NCBI GenBank assembly: GCA_900546255.1
Contig: URCB01000004.1
Coordinates: forward strand, 1-64,000
Length of the DNA stretch: 64,000 nt
Direction: 5' to 3'
Origin: an uncultured Eubacteriales bacterium
GTDB lineage: Bacteria; Bacillota; Clostridia; Oscillospirales; Oscillospiraceae
Position 1 is the first letter of the stretch. Each line of letters opens with the position of its first letter. Under the pieces are notes generated by a model. That model ran no database searches. It had not been told where the DNA came from and worked only from the letters and a program-made list of their open reading frames with translations. The translations under genes were made by a program, and so were the position numbers. Shown here piece after piece: positions 26,022-35,549 of this stretch.

Positions 26022-27041
26022 TCAGGGCTTGGCAGCCTCGGAGATCTCGATGTGGTGCTCGTAGAGTTCAAAGGTCAGCGGCTCGCTGAAGGTCTTTGGA
26101 TAGGCAGACTTGTTGGCGTTGTCGGCGCTCTCCCCCTCATACAGGGGGTTGGGGTAGTAGGTCTGCAGCTCGGCCCGGCCGTTGTCGATGATGCACTGGG
26201 CCATCTCCATGGCCAGGGGGTTGGTGGCCTCCCCCTTGTCCACCACGGCCACGGACTCGGTCAGGGAGAAGTTGCCCTCAGTGGGGTCCACATAGTCGAT
26301 GGGCAGGCCGTCGTTCTTGGCGGCCACGGCCTGGTGGCGCAGGCCGAAGCCGATGGCCACCTCGCCGGCCTCACACAGCTGCAGGGGGGCGGAGCCGGAG
26401 GACTCCACGTGGTCCCCGGCGTTGGCGTAGATGTCGTGGAGGATGGTCTCGGCCTCCTCTTCCCCGTACTCGGAGATCAGGGCCTGGATCAGCAGCCAGG
26501 CGGTGGAGGAGGACTGCACGTCGGTGACCGCCACGAAGCCGGCATAGGCGGGGTCGGCCAGGTCCTTCAGGCAGGTGGGCATGGGGAGGTTGTTCTCCGC
26601 CAGCATCTCGGTGTTCACGATGATGGCCCCCTCCTGGGAGGTGATGGGGGCGGTGTAGTCGGGGACCTCCTCCAGGGTGTTCACATCAAAGGTCAGGGGG
26701 AGGAACATGGTGTTCTTGTCCTGGGCGCTCTGGAGGTAGAAGGTGCTCATGGTGACCATGTCGGCCTCCAGGTCGGTGCCCTCAACCAGGAGCTTGCCCC
26801 CCAGCTCAGAGGTGCCGAAGGTCTGGAACACATACTGGCCCTCATAGCCGTTGCTGTCCAGGGCGTTCTCCATGGCAGTGATGGCCTCGTCGTCGGCGTT
26901 GGAGTAGATGATGACCTGCTCGCCGGAGGCAGTGCCCCCTTCGCCGGAGGCGGCGCCGTCGCCGGTGCCGCCGCAGCCGGCCAGCAGGGCGGTGGCCATG
27001 GTGAGGGAGAGGCCCAGAGCCAATAACTTCTTGAGATTCAT
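26022..27041 (-). CDS. phnS: ABC transporter substrate-binding lipoprotein, phosphonate type
   Basis: 339 aa with a lipoprotein signal (hydrophobic stretch then LLAGCGG; Cys at 22), Ser/Gly/Glu linker, and a periplasmic-binding fold of the ferric/2-aminoethylphosphonate class (VIIYSNADDEAI, GAIIVNTEML). It overlaps the permease stop (ATGA) and precedes phnW-phnX, so 2-aminoethylphosphonate is the likely ligand; binding residues were not verified. Confidence 0.85.
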   Translation of the reverse strand: MNLKKLLALGLSLTMATALLAGCGGTGDGAASGEGGTASGEQVIIYSNADDEAITAMENALDSNGYEGQYVFQTFGTSELGGKLLVEGTDLEADMVTMSTFYLQSAQDKNTMFLPLTFDVNTLEEVPDYTAPITSQEGAIIVNTEMLAENNLPMPTCLKDLADPAYAGFVAVTDVQSSSTAWLLIQALISEYGEEEAETILHDIYANAGDHVESSGSAPLQLCEAGEVAIGFGLRHQAVAAKNDGLPIDYVDPTEGNFSLTESVAVVDKGEATNPLAMEMAQCIIDNGRAELQTYYPNPLYEGESADNANKSAYPKTFSEPLTFELYEHHIEISEAAKP

Positions 27042-28702
27042 GATGCTTTCATTTCCTTTCTCTTCTTTGCGTTACTGCTTCCCTTCCGGGAACTTTTATT
27101 TGCAAGCCAGGTAAAGATGGCTTTTGCAATGAGGTTGGTAGCCAAAATCAGCAGGGACAGCACAAACACCTGGTCATACTCGTTGATGTACTGCAGCTGC
27201 TTGATCTTGGTGGTGAGGACCATGGTGCGGGCCCCGGCCAGGAAGATCAGGGCGCTGATGGTGACCATGGAGTTGATGAAGTAATAGCTGAAGGTCTCGA
27301 TGAGGCTGGCCGCGGCGTTGGGGGTCACCACCCGGAGGACGGTCTTGGGCCAGCTGTCCCCCATGAGCATGGCGGTGGTCTCCCACCCTGCGTTCATCTT
27401 GGACAGGGAGTTCTTCATCATCAGGTAGGGGGTGGAGAAATAGTGGACGATGTTACACAGGATCATCAGGGGGAAGGTGTTTTGCAGGGAGGTCCCCGAG
27501 AAGACGAACAGGAAGGCCAGGCCCAGGACCATGCCGGGGATGGTGTTGGTCACCAGGGCGATGGCGTCGATGACCTGCTTGCACCAGCCGGGCAGCTTGC
27601 TCCGGGCGGTGATGAGGGCCGCGCCGTAGGCCGCCAGGGTGCCGAACAGCGCCGTGGCCAGGGCCATACCCAAGGAGTTGAGGTAGACGGTCTGCAGCTC
27701 ATTGTCTGAGAAGACCTCTTGGAAGTGTTCCAAGGTGAACCCGGTCTGGTAGGGCCAGCGCTCCACCAGGGGCACCACGAAGATCACCACGAACATGCAC
27801 AGGATCAGGATGGCCAGCACCGTGCCGGACAGGCCCCAGGCGGTGTCCCGGCCGGGGTTGCGGCGCAGGTCGGCGTCGCTGATGCGGTCATAACGGATGT
27901 TGTACCGCTCCAGGAAGCGCAGCAGGAGGATGCTCACAATGGAGGGCAGGAGCATCACCACCGAGATCACCGCGCCCCGGTTGAAGTCGGGCACGCCGCC
28001 CAGCATCTCGTTGTAGAGCACAGTGGCGATGACCTCGTAATCCCCGCCCACCGAGGCGGGAATGCCGAAGTCGGTGAAGCAGAGGAAGAAGGCCTGGATG
28101 AAGGCGCCGGCCAAGGTCCCCAGCAGGGGGCGGAGGATGGCGATCCAGAAGGTGGACAGGGTCCCGTCCCCCATGGCCTTGGAGACCACCAGGGTCTTTT
28201 TGTCCACATACCCCATGGTGTTGTGGATCAGCAGGAAGGCCACCGGCACCGTGTAGATCACATACCCCACCAGCAGGCCGCCAAAGCCGTAGATGTCAAA
28301 GAACTGGTGGCCCAGCAGCCGGGTGATGAGGCCCTGCTTGCCAAAGGAGTAGATGATGGCAAAGCCGTAGGTGATGGTGGGCAGGAACATGGGTAAGGTG
28401 GCCACCGCTTGGACAAACCGCTTAAAGCCCCGGGGCAGGCGGGTGTAGTGGATGATGTAGGCCATGACAAAGGCGATGCCCACCGCCACCAGGGCTGAGA
28501 CGATGGACACAGCAAAGCTGTTGCCCAGGGCCGTGGTGAACCCCTTGCCGGAGAAGACGTCCAGGTAGTAGGCCCCGGTGAGGCCATCCTCCCCCAAAAA
28601 GGACTTGAGCAGAAGCCGGATGGCAGGCACCGCCAGGAAGATGGCAAAGACCGCCACCAAAACCAGGAAAATGAGCTTCAGCTCCCAAGATTTCCGTTTC
28701 AT
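27038..28702 (-). CDS. ABC transporter permease, two fused permease domains
   Basis: 554 aa, about 12 hydrophobic helices, two BPD-transport inner-membrane domains in tandem (first ~60-280, second ~335-540), each with an EAA-like loop (KAMGDGTLSTFWIAILRP and TAMLMGDSWPKTVLRVV). This FbpB-like fusion replaces the separate PhnU and PhnV of other aminoethylphosphonate transporters. It lies 15 nt after phnT and overlaps phnS. Confidence 0.88.
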   Translation of the reverse strand: MKRKSWELKLIFLVLVAVFAIFLAVPAIRLLLKSFLGEDGLTGAYYLDVFSGKGFTTALGNSFAVSIVSALVAVGIAFVMAYIIHYTRLPRGFKRFVQAVATLPMFLPTITYGFAIIYSFGKQGLITRLLGHQFFDIYGFGGLLVGYVIYTVPVAFLLIHNTMGYVDKKTLVVSKAMGDGTLSTFWIAILRPLLGTLAGAFIQAFFLCFTDFGIPASVGGDYEVIATVLYNEMLGGVPDFNRGAVISVVMLLPSIVSILLLRFLERYNIRYDRISDADLRRNPGRDTAWGLSGTVLAILILCMFVVIFVVPLVERWPYQTGFTLEHFQEVFSDNELQTVYLNSLGMALATALFGTLAAYGAALITARSKLPGWCKQVIDAIALVTNTIPGMVLGLAFLFVFSGTSLQNTFPLMILCNIVHYFSTPYLMMKNSLSKMNAGWETTAMLMGDSWPKTVLRVVTPNAAASLIETFSYYFINSMVTISALIFLAGARTMVLTTKIKQLQYINEYDQVFVLSLLILATNLIAKAIFTWLANKSSRKGSSNAKKRKEMKAS

Positions 28703-28717
28703 GTCGGTGTCCTCGGG

Positions 28718-29482
28718 TTATCCGGCAATGGAGTTGGCGCTGCTCCCGAAGAGAGCATAGATGTTGTTGCGCTTGATCTCCAGCTGGTTGAGGATGAACT
28801 TCCGCACGAAATCGTTCTCCGGCTTCTGGATGATCTCTGCCGGGCGGCCGTACTGGGCGATGGTCCCCTGGTCGATGATGAGCACCCGGTCGGAGAGGGT
28901 GAGGGCCTCCTCAGGGTCGTGGGTGACGATGATGGTGGTCAGGTGGTACTCCCGGGCGATGGTCTTGATCCGGTCCTTGATGGACTCCTTGATCACCCCG
29001 TCCAGGGCGGACAGGGGCTCGTCCAGCAGGAGGATCCGGGGCTTCATCACCATGGTGCGGGCCAGGGCCACCCGCTGCTTCTGGCCGCCGGAGAGCTGGT
29101 CCACCCGCTTGTTCAGGTGGTCCTCCAGGCCCAGGAGGTGGATGAGTTCCTCCACCTCTTCCTTGGAGGAGATGCCGGGCTTGTTCTTCAGCCCATAGGT
29201 GATGTTCTGGTAGACGTTCAGGTTGGGGAACAGGGCGTAGTCCTGAAAGACGATGTTAAAGCCGCGCTTTTCCATCACCGTCCGGGTGAGGTCCTCTCCG
29301 TTATACACAATGGTGCCGGCGTCGGCCTCTACAATGCCCAGGATGATGTTCAGCAGGGTGGTCTTGCCGCAGCCGGAAGGGCCTAGGATGGAGACAATCT
29401 CCCCATCCTCTACCTGGATGGAAATATCCTTGAGGACCGAAACCCCGTCGAACGACTTTTGAATATGGCTGAGTTCTAACAT
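28718..29482 (-). CDS. phnT: ABC transporter ATP-binding protein, phosphonate type
   Basis: 254-aa ATPase: Walker A GPSGCGKTT (34-42), Q-loop FQDYALFPNL, signature LSGGQKQR, Walker B LLLDEP, and switch His in VTHDPEEAL. It lacks the long regulatory C-terminal domain of MalK/PotA types. ATG 29482 follows AAAAGGAG; the longer frame upstream has no support. First gene of the phosphonate operon. Confidence 0.9.
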   Translation of the reverse strand: MLELSHIQKSFDGVSVLKDISIQVEDGEIVSILGPSGCGKTTLLNIILGIVEADAGTIVYNGEDLTRTVMEKRGFNIVFQDYALFPNLNVYQNITYGLKNKPGISSKEEVEELIHLLGLEDHLNKRVDQLSGGQKQRVALARTMVMKPRILLLDEPLSALDGVIKESIKDRIKTIAREYHLTTIIVTHDPEEALTLSDRVLIIDQGTIAQYGRPAEIIQKPENDFVRKFILNQLEIKRNNIYALFGSSANSIAG

Positions 29483-29553
29483 AGCAGTGCTTCTCCTTTT
29501 CCTTTCTGCAAGATGGCAGGCCAGCAGGGCGGCCCGCTTCCGTTTACAAGTGC

Positions 29554-29562
29554 AGTGTAGCA
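29554..29562 (-). promoter_or_regulatory. Possible phn operon promoter (extended -10)
   Basis: Minus strand TGCTACACT, the same nine bases as the -10 of the nearby MATE promoter. No good -35 lies 17 nt upstream, so an activator or low basal level is possible. Confidence 0.35.
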
Positions 29563-29632
29563 AAGGTGACCAGCCGCTTACCACCATTGTCCCGTAAAAC
29601 CCCCGTGAAGCCATGGTTAAATCCTGTCAGAG

Positions 29633-29675
29633 AAAAAACAGGAACCTTGTAGTTTTCCCTACAAGGTTCCTGTTT
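29633..29675 (-). terminator. Terminator after rpiR gene
   Basis: Perfect 17-bp stem (AAACAGGAACCTTGTAG and its complement) with a 6-nt loop, then TTTTTT on the minus strand. It separates the regulator from the phn operon. Confidence 0.88.
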
Positions 29676-29707
29676 GCTCTCTGGCCTTCCGCCGCCCGGC
29701 CTGGGAG

Positions 29708-30583
29708 TTACTGGTCCGGGTAGTCCCGGTCGGCAATCACCTGGCCGCTGTGGTCCAAGTTGTGGGAGAAGCGCTCGTAGTCGCTGAGGATCACCGCCAT
29801 GTACAGCATATCCACCACCGCCAAGTCGGCCACCCGGGAGAAGATGGCCTTGCCGTACACCGTCTGGGCCGTTCCCCCCACGCCCAGGGCCACGTCGGCG
29901 TAGCGGAAGAGGACGGGGTCCTCCCCCCCGGCCACGGCGATGGTCACCGCCCCGGCCTTCTGGGCCAGGCGCAGGGCCTTCACCGTGTCCATGGACTTGC
30001 CCGAGTGGGAGAAGGCGATGGCCGCGTCCCCCGGCCGCAGATGGGCCGCCCCAATCTGCTGGAGATAGGCGTCGGTGTGAAACCGGCAGGGCAGGCCCAG
30101 GTAGGTGAGCTTGGTCAGCAGGTCGCTGGCCGGGGCGCAGGAGTTCTCCACCCCATAGATATCAATGAATTGCGCCCCGGCCAGGATCCGGGCGGCCCGC
30201 TCCAGCTCCCCGGTGGGCACCGACTTCAAGGTCTCCTCCAGCTGCGCCCGGTGGGTGCGCACCGCCTTGAGGGGGAGGTCCCCCATCCGCTCCCAGGGCC
30301 GCAGGGCAAAGCCCCCCAGATAGTCCAGGGCGTTCCCCCGGACTTGGCCCTCCTTTTGGCTGAGGGCCCCTTTGAACTCCCGGTACCCCCGGTAGCCCAG
30401 CCCCCGGACGCAGCGGATCACCGTGGGCTCGCTGACCCCGGCGCCCCGGGCCAGTTCCCCGATGGTGAGGTCCTCCAACTCCTCGGCGTGCGCCAGGAAA
30501 AACTCCGCCACCTTCTGCTCTGACGGGCGCAGGGACGCGTACGCGCCCTTGACCCGATCCTCCCATGTAATGCCTTGTTCCAT
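29708..30583 (-). CDS. MurR/RpiR-family transcriptional regulator
   Basis: 291 aa: N-terminal RpiR helix-turn-helix (SEQKVAEFFL..., LTIGELARGAGVSEPTVIRC, about residues 17-57) and a SIS sugar/phosphate-binding domain (about 120-270; AIAFSHSGKSMDTV). It lies just upstream of and in line with the phosphonate operon, which it may control, although RpiR proteins usually sense phosphosugars. ATG 30583 follows GGAGGAA. Confidence 0.87.
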   Translation of the reverse strand: MEQGITWEDRVKGAYASLRPSEQKVAEFFLAHAEELEDLTIGELARGAGVSEPTVIRCVRGLGYRGYREFKGALSQKEGQVRGNALDYLGGFALRPWERMGDLPLKAVRTHRAQLEETLKSVPTGELERAARILAGAQFIDIYGVENSCAPASDLLTKLTYLGLPCRFHTDAYLQQIGAAHLRPGDAAIAFSHSGKSMDTVKALRLAQKAGAVTIAVAGGEDPVLFRYADVALGVGGTAQTVYGKAIFSRVADLAVVDMLYMAVILSDYERFSHNLDHSGQVIADRDYPDQ

Positions 30584-30813
30584 GCTGGGTTTCCTCCCTG
30601 TCCGGCGAAAAATTACAAGGCCCATACGGGCCTTTGTAACTCCTAGGAAAATTTTCTTTGACGGGGCCTGCTGGTGCAAAAATCTGCCGGGTTTTCCCGG
30701 GATTTCCCCCTACCCTTTCGTCTTTTTTCTCTATTGTAGCCATCCGCCGGTTCCCCTTCCATCAGGAAACGGAGAAATCTTTGTTTCCTTTTGGTTAAAC
30801 CGCGCCGCCCCAT

Positions 30814-30842
30814 TTGCGTTTCGCCGCCCGGCGTGCTACACT
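30814..30842 (+). promoter_or_regulatory. MATE gene promoter
   Basis: TTGCGT (30814-30819), 17-nt spacer, TACACT (30837-30842) with extended TGC. Since it overlaps the longest ORF start, it supports the internal ATG at 30880 as the real start. Confidence 0.65.
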
Positions 30843-30879
30843 GAGAGCCGAGACCGTTTTCCCCAGAAAGGATCCCGCC

Positions 30880-32217
30880 ATGCACACCAAACGCGACCTG
30901 ACCCAGGGGAGCATTCCCCGGGGCCTGCTGGGGTTTGCCCTCCCCCTGATCCTGGGCAACCTCTTGCAGCAACTGTACAATTTGGCCGACACCTGGGTGG
31001 TGGGGCAGTTCATCGGGGAGGGGGCCCTGGCTGCGGTGGGGTCCTCCTACACTCTGATGACCTTTCTCACCTCCATCCTTCTGGGGCTGTGCATGGGCAG
31101 CAGCGTCTACTTCTCCATCCAATTTGGCCGGCAGGACCCGGACAAGCTGCGCAGCGGCATCTTCCAGGCCTTTCTCCTCATTGGCGCCATCACCCTGGTG
31201 CTCAACGCCCTGGTCTACGCCCTGGTGGACCCCATCCTCCTCCTGCTGCAGATTCCCCCGGAGGTCACAGGCCTCACCAAGACCTACCTGCTGTGGGTCT
31301 TTGCCGGGATTGTGGCCACCTTTCTCTATAACTTTTTTGCCAACCTGCTCCGGGCGGTGGGCAACTCCGTCACCCCCCTGCTCTTCCTGGGAATCTCGGT
31401 GGTGCTGAACATCGGCCTGGACCTCCTCTTTGTGGTGCCCCTCCAGATGGGGGTGCAGGGGGCGGCCCTGGCCACGGTGATCTCCCAGTATCTGGCCGGC
31501 CTGGGGCTGGCGGGGTACACTTGGAAGGCCTTCCCCGCCCTGCGGGTGCGGCGGGAGGACCGGGTTTGGAACAAAGCCACCCTCCGCCAACTGCTGAGCC
31601 TGTCCGGCTTCACCTGCCTGCAGCAGTCGGTGATGAACTTCGGCATCCTCATGGTCCAGGGGCTGGTGAACAGCTTTGGCACCACGGTGATGGCCGCCTT
31701 CGCCGTGGCGGTGAAAATCGACACCCTGGCCTACATGCCGGTGCAGGACTTTGGCAACGCCTTTTCCACCTTTGTGGCCCAGAACTTCGGGGCCCAAAAG
31801 CGGGCCCGGATCCGCAGCGGCACCCGGTGGGCGGTGTTCTGGGTGGTGGTGTTCTGCCTGGTTCTGGGGGGCCTGGTATGCCTGCTGGCCCCCCAACTCA
31901 TGGCGGTGTTCGTGGGGGCAGAGGCGGTGGACGTCATCGCCGTGGGCACCGGGTACCTGCGCATCGAGGGGGCCTTCTACCTGGGCATTGGCATCCTCTT
32001 CCTGCTCTATGGGTACTTCCGGGCGGTGAACCGGCCGGCGGTGTCGGTGGTGCTCACGGTGTGCTCCCTGGGCACCCGGGTGGCCTTGGCCTATGCCCTC
32101 TCCGCCCTGCCGGCCCTGGGGGTTACGGGGATCTGGATGGCCATTCCCATCGGCTGGTTCCTTGCCGATCTGGTGGGCATCCTCCTCTGGCGGCGGGAGG
32201 ACCGGCAGAGCCGCTGA
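30880..32217 (+). CDS. MATE family efflux transporter
   Basis: 445 aa with about 12 transmembrane helices in two homologous halves, the MATE plan: MHTKRDLTQGSIPRGLLGFALPL start, LYNLADTWVVGQFIG in helix 1-2, and FSTFVAQNFGAQ in the second half. Exports drugs or metabolites using a cation gradient; substrate unknown. AAAGGATCC precedes ATG 30880. Monocistronic, divergent from rpiR. Confidence 0.9.
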   Translation: MHTKRDLTQGSIPRGLLGFALPLILGNLLQQLYNLADTWVVGQFIGEGALAAVGSSYTLMTFLTSILLGLCMGSSVYFSIQFGRQDPDKLRSGIFQAFLLIGAITLVLNALVYALVDPILLLLQIPPEVTGLTKTYLLWVFAGIVATFLYNFFANLLRAVGNSVTPLLFLGISVVLNIGLDLLFVVPLQMGVQGAALATVISQYLAGLGLAGYTWKAFPALRVRREDRVWNKATLRQLLSLSGFTCLQQSVMNFGILMVQGLVNSFGTTVMAAFAVAVKIDTLAYMPVQDFGNAFSTFVAQNFGAQKRARIRSGTRWAVFWVVVFCLVLGGLVCLLAPQLMAVFVGAEAVDVIAVGTGYLRIEGAFYLGIGILFLLYGYFRAVNRPAVSVVLTVCSLGTRVALAYALSALPALGVTGIWMAIPIGWFLADLVGILLWRREDRQSR

Positions 32218-32254
32218 CCGTCCCCGCCGAAACGCCATACCAATCTGTAAAAAG

Positions 32255-32289
32255 ACCCGGGAGCGGGCCCAATGGGCCCGCTCCCGGGT
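32255..32289. terminator. Bidirectional terminator
   Basis: Perfect 16-17-bp stem ACCCGGGAGCGGGCCC / GGGCCCGCTCCCGGGT between the convergent MATE and PepX genes; T-runs are short. Confidence 0.65.
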
Positions 32290-32319
32290 TTCTGTATGCC
32301 GTTGGAGGGGGTGGGGGGA

Positions 32320-35286
32320 TCAGACCGCCACGTGCTCCAAAAAGCGCATGAGGATGGTGGCCACCTGGCCGCGGACAGCGCTGCCCGTGGGGCTCAGGGT
32401 GGTGTCGGAGGTGCCAGTGACAAGCCCGGCGCCGTTGGCCCAAGCCATGGCGGTCTGGGCATACCCGGCGATGTCCCCGGCGTCGGTGTAGCCGGAGAGG
32501 TCGGCGGAGGCGCTGACGTCATAGCCGGCAAACTCGGCGTACCGGTGGAGGATGGCCGCCATCTCCTGGCGGGTCACCGGGCGGTCGGGGGTAAAGGTGG
32601 TGTCACTGGTGCCGGTGACGATGCCGTTGGCCCGGGCCCAGTACACCGCCGGGCCATACCAGCTGCTGGCATCCACGTCGGAGAAGGGATAGTCCAGGCC
32701 CTCCTCCGGCAGGTCGGGGGAGCCGGCCAGGCGGTAGAGCATGGTCACCAGCTGGGCTCTCGTGGTGTTGCTTTGGGGGGCGAAGATGCCCTCGTCCACG
32801 CCGGTCATGATCTCCCGGTCGGAGACATACTTCACGCCGTCATAGAACCAGTCGGTGCTGGCCACGTCGGAGTAGGTCCGGATGGTGGAGGTGGGGGCAT
32901 CGCTCACGGGGATCTGTGCGGCCACGGAGGCGTTGTCCACCTGAATGGTGTAGTTCTGGTCGTAGCTGGCCATGCCGGGCTCATAGGCGTAGATCACCAG
33001 AGCCAGGGTGTGGCCGGCGGGCACCTCATAGAGGTTGGGCTGGAGGTAGAGAGTGTAGTCGTAGGACTGGCCCTCCACCAGGGAGATCCCGTTGGCGGCG
33101 GAGGCAGAGTCGTAGCCAGCGTCGGGGTTGCACAGGTCCATCCAGCCCCGGGTGATGATCTTGTAGGACACGTCGGTGGTGTTCAGCTTCACCAGGTCCA
33201 GGTTCTCCAGGCCGCCGCCCTGCCAGGCGCCGCCCTCGGCCAGGGTGGTCTTGGGCACGTAGGCGCCGGAGGTGTTGCAGGCGGGGAAGGTCTCCCCCTC
33301 AGGGGCGATATCCACCAGCATGGCGCTGACCATGAGGCCGTCCCGGTTGGCCAGGTCCTCGGGGGTCACGCTGTCCCCGGTCACGTCCCCGTTGAGGGTG
33401 GCGGCGCTGAAGTTCACCGCCACGGAGCCCTTGATGGTGGTGTCCTGGGTGACGTCCATGGTATACATGGCGCTGGAAGCGGTGGAGCCGGCAGTGAAAG
33501 TGTCCTGCCAGTTGCTGCGGTCCACGCCGATGGCGGCGTAGTCGCTGCTGATGGAGGCAGTCTCCTCTTGGGCGCTTGCCCCGCTGAGGGTGACGGCCTG
33601 GTCGGTCTTCCAGTCGTCGTAGGTGTTCCACTCCATGGTGTTGGTGTTGCTCTGGGCGGTGACGGCGGCCATGTTTTCAATGCCGTTGTCCAGGCCGTAG
33701 AGGTAGTGGCTGAACCACTGGTTCAGGATGGCGTCATAGGAGGTCTCCCCGATGAGGAAGGAGAGGCCGCCCGAGGGATAGGTGGGGGTGAGGTGGCCGT
33801 CCTGGTGGAGGAGGAGCTTGGCAGGCACCCCGGCCTTTTCATAGGCCTGGTACATGAGGTCAAACTCCTTGGTGCGGACGTTGTAATCGTTCAGGCCGTG
33901 GACAATCAGGGCGGGGCACTGGATGTTCTCGGCGTTCAAGGTGTAGTCCCGGCTGACCCAGTGGTCGCTGTAGTCGCCGTTGCTCTCCCACTGGTCATTG
34001 CGGATCTGGTTGAGGTAGTTGCCGTACTTCTCCTCGATGGTGGCCCAGTCCTCCGGGTCCAGGTACCGGCCGGAGCAGTACCAGGCCAGCCAGTCGGAGT
34101 AAGCGGGGTCACTGTCGGTGGAGATGCCCTGGGCATTGGTGTACTCATACCAGCTGGCGATGCCGGCCACGGGGACGATGGTCTCCAGGCCCTCCACGCC
34201 GGTGGTGGCCAGGCCGAACTGGGTGGTGCCGGCGTAGGAACGACCGGTCATGCCCACCTTGCCGTTGGACCAATCGGCCTTGATCTCGATGTTGCTGGTC
34301 TTGTCGGTGTAGGCCACCCGGTCGCCGGTGAGCCACTCGATGACGCACTTGAAGGCGTCGATCTCCAGGTCGGTGCCGCAGGTCTCGAACCCGTCGGAGC
34401 CGCGGGTGCCCAGGCCGCCGCACTCCACCACGGCATAGCCGCGGACCAGGTAGTAGTCATACCAGGTCAGGTCCTCGTAGTCGTACATGTCCTCGTGGGG
34501 GTTATAGTAGTACCACTCAGAGGAGTCGGCCTCGGCGGCCACTTCTTCGGTGGTGGCCTCCCCCACGGGGGTGCGGGCCTCGGGCTGGCTGTAGAGCTTG
34601 GAGATGTCATAGCCCTCCTCGCCGTAAGGCACATCGCCGGAGGTACAGCCGGTGATGTAGGGCCGGGCCTCATAGATGGTGGCGGCCTGATAGTCCCCCT
34701 CCATAGCGGCCCGGGGGAGCTGCACCAGGGCCTTCACCAGGTCCAGCTTGCCGTCGTCGTCAGTGTCATAGTCGGTTTCCACGTAGACGAAGAACCGGAT
34801 GATGTCGCTGTTGGCGTTGTCATAGCCCTCTTCCACCGCGCCGGTGGTGAAGGGGAAGATGGGCTGGGCCATGCCGTTCATAAACAGGGGCTCTCTGGTC
34901 TCGCTGTGGAGGGCGTCATAGAGCACCTGGGCGGACTGCTGCATCACTGCCAGGTTGGCCTGGGTGCAGGTGGCGGTGGGCGTATAGCCCTCGATGCCGT
35001 CGGTCATACCCATGCTGTCGGCCATGGCGTTGTAGTCAGCGGGGTAGGTGCCCAGCTGGCTCTCTTCCATGCCCGCCCAGCGGAGCAGGTAGGCCACAGC
35101 CTCCTGGTTGGTGACCGCCTGGTCAGGCTCCCCGGTGACTGGGAGGGTCAAGTCCGGGCTGTCGGCAGTCAGCTCCCCCCAGGTGACCGGCGCGCTGGTG
35201 TCTTCGCTCTCCACAGCCATGGCCGGGGAAACCAAAGACAGCGCCAATGCCAGCACCAGGAGCAAAACGGTGAGGTTACGTTTCAT
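32320..35286 (-). CDS. Secreted Xaa-Pro dipeptidyl-peptidase with three SLH domains
   Basis: 988 aa. Signal peptide (MKRNLTVLLLVLALALSLVSPAMA), S15 peptidase domain with nucleophile S350 in GMTGRSYAGTT, Asp/His partners further on (VHGLNDYNV, HQDGHL), a PepX C-terminal beta domain (~570-790), and three SLH repeats (~800-985) that bind secondary cell-wall polymer. Predicted to clip X-Pro dipeptides from peptides at the cell surface. ATG 35286 follows GAAGG. Cocaine-esterase-like hydrolases share the fold, so substrate is inferred. Confidence 0.87.
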   Translation of the reverse strand: MKRNLTVLLLVLALALSLVSPAMAVESEDTSAPVTWGELTADSPDLTLPVTGEPDQAVTNQEAVAYLLRWAGMEESQLGTYPADYNAMADSMGMTDGIEGYTPTATCTQANLAVMQQSAQVLYDALHSETREPLFMNGMAQPIFPFTTGAVEEGYDNANSDIIRFFVYVETDYDTDDDGKLDLVKALVQLPRAAMEGDYQAATIYEARPYITGCTSGDVPYGEEGYDISKLYSQPEARTPVGEATTEEVAAEADSSEWYYYNPHEDMYDYEDLTWYDYYLVRGYAVVECGGLGTRGSDGFETCGTDLEIDAFKCVIEWLTGDRVAYTDKTSNIEIKADWSNGKVGMTGRSYAGTTQFGLATTGVEGLETIVPVAGIASWYEYTNAQGISTDSDPAYSDWLAWYCSGRYLDPEDWATIEEKYGNYLNQIRNDQWESNGDYSDHWVSRDYTLNAENIQCPALIVHGLNDYNVRTKEFDLMYQAYEKAGVPAKLLLHQDGHLTPTYPSGGLSFLIGETSYDAILNQWFSHYLYGLDNGIENMAAVTAQSNTNTMEWNTYDDWKTDQAVTLSGASAQEETASISSDYAAIGVDRSNWQDTFTAGSTASSAMYTMDVTQDTTIKGSVAVNFSAATLNGDVTGDSVTPEDLANRDGLMVSAMLVDIAPEGETFPACNTSGAYVPKTTLAEGGAWQGGGLENLDLVKLNTTDVSYKIITRGWMDLCNPDAGYDSASAANGISLVEGQSYDYTLYLQPNLYEVPAGHTLALVIYAYEPGMASYDQNYTIQVDNASVAAQIPVSDAPTSTIRTYSDVASTDWFYDGVKYVSDREIMTGVDEGIFAPQSNTTRAQLVTMLYRLAGSPDLPEEGLDYPFSDVDASSWYGPAVYWARANGIVTGTSDTTFTPDRPVTRQEMAAILHRYAEFAGYDVSASADLSGYTDAGDIAGYAQTAMAWANGAGLVTGTSDTTLSPTGSAVRGQVATILMRFLEHVAV

Positions 35287-35375
35287 TGGATTCTTACCTT
35301 CTTTCTCAAATTTCTCCTCTGCGCCGGGGCCGGCCACTCCACCACACAGGCCGCCACAGCGTATAAGCATACATT

Positions 35376-35404
35376 AGTATAAGCCGCAAAAGGGGAAAAG
35401 TCAA
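35376..35404 (-). promoter_or_regulatory. Promoter of the SLH dipeptidyl-peptidase
   Basis: Minus strand TTGACT (35404-35399), 17-nt spacer, TATACT (35381-35376). Confidence 0.78.
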
Positions 35405-35549
35405 TGAATCCACCCCTTCCTTTGGATGAAAATCTTATAAAAATTTAACCTCCCTTTCACAGTTTCCAGGTGGAAACAACACCTCAAATACCGTATGGTA
35501 AAGGGGACCCATATTTTATTCCATCCATATCGTAAGGAGAATCACAACC

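Noticed and set aside
32272..35382. 1036-codon plus-strand ORF opposite the PepX-SLH gene
   Set aside because: Antisense frame of a high-GC gene; repetitive Gly/Val/His composition, no signal peptide or domain, and the minus strand has an intact S15 plus SLH protein.
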